Part shown: positions 46,883 through 54,575 of the stretch, in pieces
Layout: the number at the start of each line of letters is the position of its first letter
Numbering within the stretch: the first letter of the stretch is position 1
From: Streptomyces sp. NBC_00457
Lineage (GTDB): Bacteria > Actinomycetota > Actinomycetes > Streptomycetales > Streptomycetaceae
DNA length: 64,000 bases
Reading direction: 5' to 3'
NCBI RefSeq assembly: GCF_036014015.1
Contig: NZ_CP107905.1
Location: forward strand, 7,378,001-7,442,000
Notes under the pieces: model-generated
Seen by the model: only the letters and a program-made list of their open reading frames with translations
Databases searched by the model: none
Told to the model about the DNA's origin: nothing
Made by a program: the position numbers and the translations under genes

Positions 46883-48326
46883 CGGTGCTCAGAGCCCGCT
46901 TCATGATCTTCCCCATGTCGTTGCGGGGCAGCGCGTCGAGGTGACGGACGACGCGGGGCCGCTTGTGCGGGGCGAGGCGACGGGCCACATGATCGGCCAA
47001 CTCGTCGTCGGCGGGCGGGGACTGCGGATCCGCGGGAACGATCCAGGCGACGATCCGCTCACCCAGATCCGGGTCGGGCTCACCGGTGACCGCGGCCTCC
47101 CGCACACCCGGGTGCTCCAGCAGCGCGTTCTCGATCTCGCCCGCCCCGATCTTGTACCCCCCGCTCTTGATCAGATCGGTGGCCTTGCGACCGACGATCC
47201 GGACATAGCCGTCGGGGTCCCGCACCGCCATGTCACCGGTACGGAACCAGCCGTCGGCGGTGAACGCGGCGGCCGTCGCGTCCGGCCGGTTCAGGTACTC
47301 GGTGAACAGGTTCGGCCCGCGCACCTGGATCTCGCCCACGGTCTCGCCGTCGTACGACGTGATGGCCGCCCCGTCCTCCTCGACGAGCCGCAGCTCCACG
47401 CCCGGCAGCGGTACGCCCACCGTCCCCGCCCGCGGCTCCCCGTCGGCCCGCACGCTGGTGTTCATCAGCGTCTCCGTCATGCCGTACCGCTCGATCACCC
47501 GCCGCCCGGTCGCCGCCGCGATCCGCTCGTGGTCGTGCACGGGCAACGCGGCCGACCCGGAGACGAGCAGCCGGGCATGGGCGAGAGCCTTCGCCAACTG
47601 CGGCTCCTCGGGCAGGGCTTGGGCGATGCGGTGGTACATCGTCGGCACGCCGAACAGCATGGTCGCGCCGTCGTTCAGCTCGCGTGTCACGCCCTCCGTG
47701 CTGAACCGGCCGAGGTGGCGGACGGCCCCACCGCGCCGCAGCGGGCCGAGGACGCCCAGGACGAGACCGTGCACATGGAACAGGGGGAGGCCGTGGACGA
47801 GGATGTCGTCGCCGGTCCACTGCCAGGCGTCGGCGAGCGCGTCGAGGGTGGTGGCGATCGCGCGGCGCGGGAGGACGGCGCCCTTGGGCGGGCCGGTGGT
47901 GCCGGAGGTGTAGACGACGAGGGCGGGATCTTCGGAGGACACGGAGGCTTCGTGGGTGGCGGCGCCGGGTGCCTGCGGGTCTACGTCGATGCGCCGCAAG
48001 TCGCACAGGGGGGAGGGGAGTTCGGTGCCGGGTGCGGTCAGTACGGCCGACGGGGCGCTGTCGGCCAGGATGTGCCCCAGCTCCTTCTCGCCCGACTTCG
48101 GGTTCAGCGGTACGACGGCCACCCCGGCCTCCAGCGCCGCCACCACGGCGACGGCCGTCTCCAGTGCCGGGGTCGCCCAGACGGCCACCCGCCCCGCGCC
48201 CCGGATTCTCCCGGCCGTCGCGCCGGCCGCGGCGGCGAGCTGCCCGTAGGTCAGGGAGCGGTCGCCGAACCGCAGCGCGGGCCGGTCGGTCGGGCCCTCG
48301 GTCAGGGCGGGAAAGAGAGAGGACAC
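46875..48326 (-). CDS. matB: Malonyl-CoA synthetase/acyl-CoA ligase (MatB type)
   Basis: 483 residues, an AMP-forming ligase: P-loop VVYTSGTTGPPKGAVLPRRAI, GYGMTE-like IERYGMTETLMN, GWFRTGDMAVRDPDGYVRIVGRKATDLIKSGGYKIGAGEIENAL and catalytic Lys in NDMGKIMKRAL. Length and RYGMTET are those of MatB; the S. coelicolor MatB (SCO2444) has this locus position. MatB makes malonyl- and methylmalonyl-CoA from the free diacids, feeding fatty-acid and polyketide synthesis. Follows the MatC-like transporter, so malonate scavenging is likely. Confidence 0.82.
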   Translation of the reverse strand: MSSLFPALTEGPTDRPALRFGDRSLTYGQLAAAAGATAGRIRGAGRVAVWATPALETAVAVVAALEAGVAVVPLNPKSGEKELGHILADSAPSAVLTAPGTELPSPLCDLRRIDVDPQAPGAATHEASVSSEDPALVVYTSGTTGPPKGAVLPRRAIATTLDALADAWQWTGDDILVHGLPLFHVHGLVLGVLGPLRRGGAVRHLGRFSTEGVTRELNDGATMLFGVPTMYHRIAQALPEEPQLAKALAHARLLVSGSAALPVHDHERIAAATGRRVIERYGMTETLMNTSVRADGEPRAGTVGVPLPGVELRLVEEDGAAITSYDGETVGEIQVRGPNLFTEYLNRPDATAAAFTADGWFRTGDMAVRDPDGYVRIVGRKATDLIKSGGYKIGAGEIENALLEHPGVREAAVTGEPDPDLGERIVAWIVPADPQSPPADDELADHVARRLAPHKRPRVVRHLDALPRNDMGKIMKRALSTDG

Positions 48327-48411
48327 GCGTCGTACTCCTTAACTGTTGTCTCGCTGCTGCGAAGGCGACCGGGGACCGGGGAGGGGCGACCGGGGGCCGG
48401 AGACCGGGGAT

Positions 48412-49809
48412 CTACCCCCAGCCGGGCACCACCAGCACCAGCCACACCACCGCGGGTACCGCCGCCACCACGATCCCTCCGTACACCATCAGCTGCTTGA
48501 AGAATCGCTCGCGGTCGACGTCCGGCGCGGCGGCCAGGACCAGCGCGCCGTTCGTCGAGAACGGGCTGACGTCCACCACCGTCGCCGACACCGCGAACGC
48601 CGCCACCATGCCGACCGCGCCCACATCCCCCTCCGCGAGGAACGGCACCGCCAGCGGAATCAGCGCGCCCATGATTCCCACGGACGACGCGAACGCCGAG
48701 ACGAGCGCGCCGATGTAGCACAGCAGCACGGCGGACAGCAGCGGCACACCGATGTCGCTGACGCCTTCGCCCGCCCAGGTGATCGTGCCCATCTCCTCCA
48801 GAACGCCGACGTACGTGAGCACACCGCAGATCACCAGCACCGTCGGCCACGCGATCTGCCCGACCGCCTTCTTGCTGTCCTCCGGCCAGGCGGCGCTGAG
48901 GACCACGGCGAGCGTGATCGCGGTGAGCCCGGCGTCGAGATCGAAGGCGAGCACGGCGACGACGAGGGCGACCAGGGCGACGAGGGTGGTGATACGGGCG
49001 GGGGTGAGGCGGATGTCGGGGACTGTGTCGGGTTGGGTGGCTGTGACTGTGGCTATCGTGGTCGGAGCGGGGGAGGTGCCGGTACCGGAGCCGGTGCCGT
49101 TCGGCTCCGGGCGCGGCTTCCCCGTACCGCCGCTGCTGCCGGAGTCACCGCCTTCCGTCTCCGTCCCTGTCCCCGGCCCTGTCTCCGTCGCCACCGCGCC
49201 CTGCGTCCACAGCTTCAGCCCGCCGAAGAGGACGAACACCACGCCCGCGATGACCAGGTTGACGAGGAGCGAGGCGAGGAAGAGGGCGAGTTCGTTGCCG
49301 GGGAGCTTCTCGCGCTCCACGATCCCGTTGACGATCGAACCGTAGATGCTGATCGGCGAGAACCCGCCGGCCTGGGCGCCGTGCACCACCATCGCGCCCA
49401 TCAGCAGCGGGCTGATCCCGTAACGGGAGGCGAAGCTCAGCGCGACGGGCGCGACGATCGCGACCGCGGCCGGACTGACCGCGCCGATCGCCGTGAGCGC
49501 GCCGGTGATCGCGAACATCACCCACGGGATCAGGGCCACCCGCCCCCGTACGAGCCGGATGGCCGCATGCACCAGCCAGTCGGTGGTGCCGTTGGCCCGC
49601 GCGATCGCGAACAGATACGTGACGCCGACGAGGACGACGAAGAGGTCCCCGGGGAAGCCGGCGAAGATGCCGTCCGCGTCGAGGTCGGCGACGAGCTCGC
49701 CCACCGCGAAGGCGGCGGCGAAGGCGAGCGCGCCCATGTTGATGGAGCGCGTGGTGGCGATGACGAACACCACGACGAGGACGAGGATCGAGATGAGTTC
49801 GGATGACAT
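48412..49809 (-). CDS. matC: Malonate/dicarboxylate carrier (MatC-like, SLC13-related)
   Basis: 465 residues with two bundles of hydrophobic helices separated by a 55-residue Gly/Thr/Ser-rich linker (about 225-280). The N-terminal part (SILVLVVVFVIATTRSINMGALAFAAAFAVGELVADLDADGIFAGFPGDLFVVLVGVTYLFAIARANGTTDWLV) is the MatC_N dicarboxylate carrier domain; HGAQAGGFSPISIYGSIVNGI and SFASSVGIMGALIPLAVPFLA are transport motifs. Paired with matB it should import malonate. Divergent from the GntR regulator gene with operator palindromes between. Confidence 0.82.
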   Translation of the reverse strand: MSSELISILVLVVVFVIATTRSINMGALAFAAAFAVGELVADLDADGIFAGFPGDLFVVLVGVTYLFAIARANGTTDWLVHAAIRLVRGRVALIPWVMFAITGALTAIGAVSPAAVAIVAPVALSFASRYGISPLLMGAMVVHGAQAGGFSPISIYGSIVNGIVEREKLPGNELALFLASLLVNLVIAGVVFVLFGGLKLWTQGAVATETGPGTGTETEGGDSGSSGGTGKPRPEPNGTGSGTGTSPAPTTIATVTATQPDTVPDIRLTPARITTLVALVALVVAVLAFDLDAGLTAITLAVVLSAAWPEDSKKAVGQIAWPTVLVICGVLTYVGVLEEMGTITWAGEGVSDIGVPLLSAVLLCYIGALVSAFASSVGIMGALIPLAVPFLAEGDVGAVGMVAAFAVSATVVDVSPFSTNGALVLAAAPDVDRERFFKQLMVYGGIVVAAVPAVVWLVLVVPGWG

Positions 49810-49851
49810 ACGGGCTCCCGCCTTTGGGTCCCGGAGCGGTGAGGGATGACT

Positions 49852-49883
49852 GGCTGGGTGAGTGGACGGCTGGGTGAGTGGAC
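49852..49883. repeat. 16-bp tandem direct repeat upstream of matC
   Basis: GGCTGGGTGAGTGGAC at 49852-49867 and again at 49868-49883. It lies directly next to the first operator palindrome and contains the same GAGTGG words. Confidence 0.7.
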
Positions 49884-49886
49884 GAG

Positions 49887-49973
49887 TGGCTGAGCCACTT
49901 TGCCTGGTTGGCTGGTTAGCGTGGGCCCGTCTGTTCGGCGCGTCAAGGGGTCACGCAAAAATTGGCTCAGCCA
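49887..49973. promoter_or_regulatory. Two TGGCT-N-AGCCA operators between matC and gntR
   Basis: TGGCTGAGCCA at 49887-49897 (extended to AGTGGC-TGA-GCCACT) and TGGCTCAGCCA at 49963-49973. FadR-subfamily GntR proteins bind short palindromes of the type TGGT-N-ACCA, so these two copies are likely sites for the regulator encoded at 50032. They would control both divergent promoters. Confidence 0.72.
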
Positions 49974-50031
49974 CTGCACCAATGAACCACTCGACCACCC
50001 AGTGTTACCCTCCCCACGAGAGGGGGACCCT

Positions 50032-50739
50032 GTGACCGACGCCCTGCGCCCCATGAGCAAGCAGCGCCTCTACGAGCAGGTGCTGGACCGGCTGCGCCAG
50101 TACGTCGCCGAGGGTGACCTCAAGGCCGGCGACCGTCTCCCGCCCGAGCGCGACCTCGCCCAGCGCCTCGGCGTCAGCCGGGCCTCGGTGAAACAGGCCA
50201 TCGTGGTGCTGGAGGTCCAGGGCCTGGTGGAGGCGCGGCACGGCGGCGGCACCTACCTCGTCCGGGACAGCCTCGACGTGGAGCCCGTGGAGAAGCTGGT
50301 CGAGCGCCGCCGACGCCTCCCCGACGTCCTCGACGCCCGCGAGGCCCTGGAGACGAAACTCGCCGAACTGGCCGCCGAGCGCCGTACGGAGGACGACCTG
50401 ACCGCGATGCGCCAGGCGCTCGCGCACATGGCCGAGGAGATCGAGCACGGCCGGCCCGGCGTCGACGGCGACCGCCTGTTCCACGCGGCGGTCACGGCTG
50501 CCGCGCACAGCAGCATCCTCGCCGAGTTCATGCGCTCCATCTCCGAGCAGATCGCCGAGAGCCGCACCGAGTCCCTCCGCCAGCCCGGCCGCCCCACCCG
50601 TTCCTACGCCCAGCACGAGGCCATCCTCGACGCGATCACCCACCGCCGCCCCGCAGCGGCCGCCGCGGCGATGCGCCGCCATGTCCGGACGGTCGCGAAG
50701 GTACGGCTGCTGGACTGGGACCCGGGGGAGGGGGCGTAG
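50032..50739 (+). CDS. GntR-family (FadR/FCD) regulator, probable malonate-locus regulator
   Basis: 235 residues from GTG 50032, after GAGAGGGGGACCC. Winged helix MSKQRLYEQVLDRLRQYVAEGDLKAGDRLPPERDLAQRLGVSRASVKQAIVVLEVQGLVEARHGGGTYLV, then an all-helical FCD ligand domain with the metal/ligand Asp-His residues (LFHAAVTAAAHSSILAEFM, QHEAILDAI). This is the MatR-type arrangement: regulator divergent from matC-matB, with palindromes between. It should repress until malonate is present. Confidence 0.9.
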   Translation: MTDALRPMSKQRLYEQVLDRLRQYVAEGDLKAGDRLPPERDLAQRLGVSRASVKQAIVVLEVQGLVEARHGGGTYLVRDSLDVEPVEKLVERRRRLPDVLDAREALETKLAELAAERRTEDDLTAMRQALAHMAEEIEHGRPGVDGDRLFHAAVTAAAHSSILAEFMRSISEQIAESRTESLRQPGRPTRSYAQHEAILDAITHRRPAAAAAAMRRHVRTVAKVRLLDWDPGEGA

Positions 50740-50771
50740 CCGCGAGGCGCGTGACGGGCGTGCGCTACGCC
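50733..50771. terminator. Shared hairpin at convergent gene ends
   Basis: GGCGTAGC (50733-50740) and GCTACGCC (50764-50771) are complementary and hold the stop codons of both the GntR gene (TAG 50737-50739) and the response regulator gene (CTA 50765-50767). Inner GCG/CGC words can extend pairing. Probable two-way terminator. Confidence 0.55.
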
Positions 50772-51409
50772 TCCAGATACCTCAGCACCGCCAGGATCCG
50801 CCGGTTGTAACCGGTGGTGCGCGACAGCTCCAGCTTGTCGAAGATCGCGTTGAGGTTCTTCTCCACCGCGCTCAGCGAGATATGCAGCTGCTGAGCGATC
50901 GCCGTGTTGGTGTGCCCCTGGGCCAGGGTCTCAAGGACGCTGCGCTCGCGAGGGGTGAGGCGGATCAGGAGATCGGCGTGCGTCGTCCGGACCACCAACT
51001 GCCGTACCACCTCCGGGTCGATCGCAGCACCCCCGGCCTGAATGCGCTCCAACGCGTCCAGGAACTCCTCTACTTGTGCGACGCGGTCCTTGAGGAGGTA
51101 GCCGACTCGTTCCGCGCTGGAGGCCAGGAGCTGGACGGCGTAGTTGCGTTCGATGTGCTGGGACAGCACCATGACGCCGGTCTCCGGCCACCGTTCGCGG
51201 ATCTCCAGCGCGGCACGCAGCCCCTCGTCGGTGTGCGTAGGCGGCATCCGGATGTCGAGAACGACGACGTCGGGCCGCCGTACGGCGATCTCCTCCAGCA
51301 ACGGACCGGCGTCGCCGTACGCGCCCAGGACCTCGTGCCCCTCCTCCACCAGGAGCCGGACCAGCCCTTCGCGCAGCAGGGTCGAGTCCTCGGCGATCAT
51401 CAGGCGCAT
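50765..51409 (-). CDS. NarL/LuxR-type response regulator
   Basis: 214 residues from ATG 51409. Receiver: MIAEDSTLLREGL, phospho-Asp52 in VVVLDIRMPP, Lys in YLLKDRV; LuxR HTH: LTPRERSVLETLAQGHTNTAIAQQLHISLSAVEKNLNAIFDKLEL. Starts 10 bases inside the kinase gene, so it is made together with it. Receives phosphate from that kinase; targets unknown. Confidence 0.93.
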   Translation of the reverse strand: MRLMIAEDSTLLREGLVRLLVEEGHEVLGAYGDAGPLLEEIAVRRPDVVVLDIRMPPTHTDEGLRAALEIRERWPETGVMVLSQHIERNYAVQLLASSAERVGYLLKDRVAQVEEFLDALERIQAGGAAIDPEVVRQLVVRTTHADLLIRLTPRERSVLETLAQGHTNTAIAQQLHISLSAVEKNLNAIFDKLELSRTTGYNRRILAVLRYLEA

Positions 51410-52620
51410 GGCAGCTCCGCGGTGATGGTGGTGGGTCCCCCTTCGGGGCTGTCGACACGCAGGACGCCGTCGAGCGCGGCCACCCGGCTGCGCAGCCCGC
51501 TCAGCCCGCCGCCCGCCGGATTCGCGCCGCCCTTGCCGTCGTCCTGGACCTGCACGGCGAGCATTCCGCTGCGGAGCCCGACCCGCACGGAGACGGCCGT
51601 GGCGCGCGAGTGCTTGGCCGCGTTGGTCACGGACTCCGACACCACGAAGTACGCGGCGGTAGCCACGGGTTGAGGCAGTGGCCCCCCGACGTCGAACTCC
51701 GTCCGTACGGGAATGCCGCACCGCTCGGACACCCCGCTCAGCGCCTCTTCGAGCCCCAGACTGTCCAGCGCCGAGGGATAGACCCGCCAGGTCACGTCGC
51801 GCAGCTCCGCCAGCATTTCCTGGGACTCCTGGTGCGCCTGGCGCAGCATGGCGTCCGCCTGGTCGGGACTGCGCCCCCGACGTGCCCGGCCCAGCAGCAT
51901 GGCCAGCGCCACCATGCGTTGCTGGATCCCGTCGTGCATATCCCGCTCGATACGGCGGCGTTCGGCGTCGACAGCCCGCACGACCGCAGCCCGGCTGGCG
52001 GCGAGTTCATGGATGCGGCGCTCCAGCAGTTCCCGCTCGGAGGGGCCGAAGTACTCGCGGGCGAGACGCGCGTCCAGGGCGGCGAGCGAGTGGAGCCCCT
52101 GGAGATCGAGGAAGAGCAGCACACCGCCCAAGAGCACCTGCATCAGCAACTCGTCCCAGCGGACGCTCCCTTGCACCACTCCCGCGACGAGCAGCCCCGC
52201 CAGGACGATGCCGATCCCCAGCAGCGCGATCACGACACCGCACAGCAGGCCGGCGTAACTGCGCATCGCCACATAGCGCAGAACCTTCTCATCGGACGCC
52301 TGATAGCGCCCGGGAAAGGCATCACCGAAGAAGACGGCCCGCCGCCTCCGCTCCAGGGCCATCAGCCGACGAGCCCCGGCCACGAGGATGCCGAGGGCAT
52401 TGGGGCGGGTGAGCGGCCACAGCAGGAAGGGGCCGAGGGCGGTGCCTACGACGAGGAAGAGAAGGAAGTCGAACAGTGCCGTGACGCAGCCGAGGAGCGT
52501 ACCGGCACAACGACGCGGCCAGGAGGCCGACAGGTTCTGGCCGGTGACGATTGCGGAGTCCTGGCCGCTGACACCTGCGGAATCCCCCTGCATGGGCGCC
52601 GAGCCTATCCGGTGGGTCAT
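51400..52620 (-). CDS. Sensor histidine kinase (HisKA_3, NarX/DesK type)
   Basis: 406 residues. Four N-terminal helices in two hairpins (about 40-65 and 125-175), no large outer domain, so an intramembrane-sensing type. Dimerisation/phospho-acceptor: AVDAERRRIERDMHDGIQQRMVALAMLLG with the conserved His in DMHDG. HATPase: VVSESVTNAAKHSRAT, VQDDGKGGANPAGGGLSGLRSRV. ATG 52620 overlaps the DedA stop by ATGA. Envelope stress or membrane state is a plausible signal given the DedA neighbour. Confidence 0.92.
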   Translation of the reverse strand: MTHRIGSAPMQGDSAGVSGQDSAIVTGQNLSASWPRRCAGTLLGCVTALFDFLLFLVVGTALGPFLLWPLTRPNALGILVAGARRLMALERRRRAVFFGDAFPGRYQASDEKVLRYVAMRSYAGLLCGVVIALLGIGIVLAGLLVAGVVQGSVRWDELLMQVLLGGVLLFLDLQGLHSLAALDARLAREYFGPSERELLERRIHELAASRAAVVRAVDAERRRIERDMHDGIQQRMVALAMLLGRARRGRSPDQADAMLRQAHQESQEMLAELRDVTWRVYPSALDSLGLEEALSGVSERCGIPVRTEFDVGGPLPQPVATAAYFVVSESVTNAAKHSRATAVSVRVGLRSGMLAVQVQDDGKGGANPAGGGLSGLRSRVAALDGVLRVDSPEGGPTTITAELPCA

Positions 52621-53279
52621 GAAGTACGGCGGTGCTGGGCCCGGTTGGGGCCGCGCAGCCGTACGCCGACGTAGGCCGCGAGGGCGACGAACACCAGGAT
52701 CAGCACACCCTTGGAGAGGACCCCGACATACCTCTCCACGGACGACCACTGGTCGCCCAGCCAGTAACCGGCCAGCACCAGAACCGAGTTCCAGATCAGG
52801 CTGCCCAACGTCGTCAGCATGACGAACACGGGCAACGGCATACGCTCCACCCCGGCGGGCACGGAGACCAGACTCCGGAAGATCGGCACCATACGGCCGA
52901 GGAACACCGCCTTCGTGCCGTGCTTCACGAACCACCGCTCCGTACGCTCCAGATCGGAAGCCTTCACCAGCGGCAGCTTCGCCCAGATCGCGTGCATCCG
53001 TTCACGCCCGAAAAGCATGCCGATCCAATACAGCACCACGGCCCCCACAACCGACCCGAGGGTGGTCCAGAACAACGCCGAGGCGAGACTCATCGCGCCC
53101 TGCCCCGCCGCGAACCCGGTCAACGGCAGAATCACCTCACTCGGCAGCGGCGGAAAAAGATTCTCCAACGCAATGGCCAGACCGGCCCCCGGACCCCCCA
53201 ACGTCTCCACAAGATCGGCAGCCCAGCCGGCGATACCGCCGGCCGGCTGATCGGTCAGAGCCAAGGACGTGAGCTGCAT
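52617..53279 (-). CDS. DedA-family membrane protein
   Basis: 220 residues from ATG 53279 (GGGGAG upstream). ALENLFPPLPSEVILPLTGFAA (the E..PP.PSE re-entrant motif) and FVKHGTKAVFLGRMVPIFRSLVSVPAGVERMPLPVF (the R-P-R-PAG motif) are typical of SNARE-assoc/DedA proteins, which act in phospholipid/undecaprenyl-phosphate flipping and envelope homeostasis. First gene of an operon with the histidine kinase and response regulator, so that system may sense envelope change. Confidence 0.93.
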   Translation of the reverse strand: MQLTSLALTDQPAGGIAGWAADLVETLGGPGAGLAIALENLFPPLPSEVILPLTGFAAGQGAMSLASALFWTTLGSVVGAVVLYWIGMLFGRERMHAIWAKLPLVKASDLERTERWFVKHGTKAVFLGRMVPIFRSLVSVPAGVERMPLPVFVMLTTLGSLIWNSVLVLAGYWLGDQWSSVERYVGVLSKGVLILVFVALAAYVGVRLRGPNRAQHRRTS

Positions 53280-53387
53280 ACGATCTCCCCGCGGAGGGTC
53301 AGGTTCAGGGTCGTCGGGGCAACGCCCTCGACCGCCCTCCAACTTAGAAACCGCAGCTCAACGCCGGTATGAGGGTTGCCGTCCGGT

Positions 53388-53433
53388 CCGGTGCGGGTTT
53401 CCGCATGACCGACCCTGCGGAAAACCGCACCGG
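53388..53433 (-). terminator. Strong hairpin after acetyltransferase gene
   Basis: Arms 53388-53405 and 53416-53433 (18 bp, one mismatch; CCGGTGCGG...TTCCGCA) with a 10-base loop. It lies 15 bases beyond the acetyltransferase stop (minus strand), before DedA. Confidence 0.82.
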
Positions 53434-53447
53434 CACATGGGTGCCGG

Positions 53448-54008
53448 TCAGGCCTTGAATGAATGCAGGTTGGCTGCGGCGAGGGTTTGCTCCGCGTCGT
53501 ACGCCTCGAACGTGCTGATGCGCTGGAAGCCGAGGCGGGTGGCGAGTTTGAGTGAACGCTCGTTGGCTGTCTGGGTCACGACCAGGACCGGCTGGTCGGG
53601 CAGTTCGTCGGCGGCGGCGCGCAACGCGGCCGTGGCGGCCTCGAACGCCAGGCCCGCGCCCCAAGCGTCGCGTCGTAGCAGGTAGGTCAGTTCCAGCTCC
53701 CCACCGTCCTCGGTGACATGCCCGGGGAGGCCGGGGGAGCGTCGGTCGAGTACGTGCGTTCCGATGAGCCGGTCGGTCGTCTTGTCGGCGATGACGTACG
53801 TGCCGGGCTTGTTGGCCACGTCGGCGATACCGGCCGCATCGAGATACTGCTCGACAGCACCCCGGGGCCTCGGTCCGCCGAGGTACATCCGGACCCGTGG
53901 ATCGGTCTGAAGCTCGATGATTTCGTCGCGGTCGGCGTCGTGGGCCTTGCGCAGCCGGAGTCGGTCCGAGGTGATCACCGTGGCGGACAGCGAGGACGAG
54001 GAAGTCAT
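53448..54008 (-). CDS. GNAT acetyltransferase (RimJ/RimL-like)
   Basis: 186 residues from ATG 54008. Acetyl-CoA fold: ITSDRLRLRKAHDADRDEIIELQTDPRVRMYLGGPRPR, beta-4/5 ELTYLLRRDAWGAGLAFEAATAALRAA and TQTANERSLKLATRLGFQRI. Such proteins acetylate protein N-termini or small molecules; acceptor unknown. Ends in a strong terminator. Confidence 0.88.
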   Translation of the reverse strand: MTSSSSLSATVITSDRLRLRKAHDADRDEIIELQTDPRVRMYLGGPRPRGAVEQYLDAAGIADVANKPGTYVIADKTTDRLIGTHVLDRRSPGLPGHVTEDGGELELTYLLRRDAWGAGLAFEAATAALRAAADELPDQPVLVVTQTANERSLKLATRLGFQRISTFEAYDAEQTLAAANLHSFKA

Positions 54009-54138
54009 GGGACCCATCCTGTCCGAACCCCCCGAACTCCCTGCCCTGCATCCTTGTCTTGTCAAGCCAGGCAGCGGAAAGACAGTCAATCCCCAGAAAC
54101 AGCCCATATCGCAGCCAGTGATCCGCCACGATGCCCCA

Positions 54139-54501
54139 ATGAACGAACACGGATTCCTGGAGAGCACCAAGCAGTTCGCCCTCTATCTGTCCGAGCTACA
54201 GAACAGCCTCGACTCCGAGTCGTACGACCTGCTGCTACGCATCCTCAAGGGCACCAACGACGCCCTGATCCACCGCAACACCGACATCGACATCGCCCTG
54301 TCCCCACGCGAACAGGAACTGTTCACCCCGGAGTTCGGCAAGCAGCTCCACCAACTCCTGACCCTCCTGGGCCCACTCGGCGCGCAGACCTTCGTCGACT
54401 TCGGCGCCGCGGGCCCGGATCCCGATCAGAGCGCCACCGATCGTGAACGACTCCGCCGCGAGGTAGAGGCGATCGCCAAGGCCAGCGGCCTCGAGCCGTA
54501 G
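54139..54501 (+). CDS. Hypothetical small protein
   Basis: 120 residues from ATG 54139. Helix-rich N-part ESTKQFALYLSELQNSLDSESYDLLLRILKGTNDALIHRNTDIDIALSPREQELFTPEFGKQLHQLLTLLGPLGAQTFVDFGAAGPDPDQS. No family recognised. It is divergent from the acetyltransferase gene and followed by a terminator, so a single transcription unit. No signal peptide or membrane segment. Confidence 0.75.
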   Translation: MNEHGFLESTKQFALYLSELQNSLDSESYDLLLRILKGTNDALIHRNTDIDIALSPREQELFTPEFGKQLHQLLTLLGPLGAQTFVDFGAAGPDPDQSATDRERLRREVEAIAKASGLEP

Positions 54502-54512
54502 CCGTGCGGCTT

Positions 54513-54539
54513 CTGTCCCGGCCCGAAGTGTCGGGACAG
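54513..54539. terminator. Hairpin between convergent genes
   Basis: CTGTCCCG (54513-54520) and CGGGACAG (54532-54539) with an 11-base loop, between the small hypothetical gene and the convergent serine hydrolase gene. Confidence 0.65.
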
Positions 54540-54575
54540 TAGCCCCGACCTTCGAGGCGCGGCTACGGGAACTCG

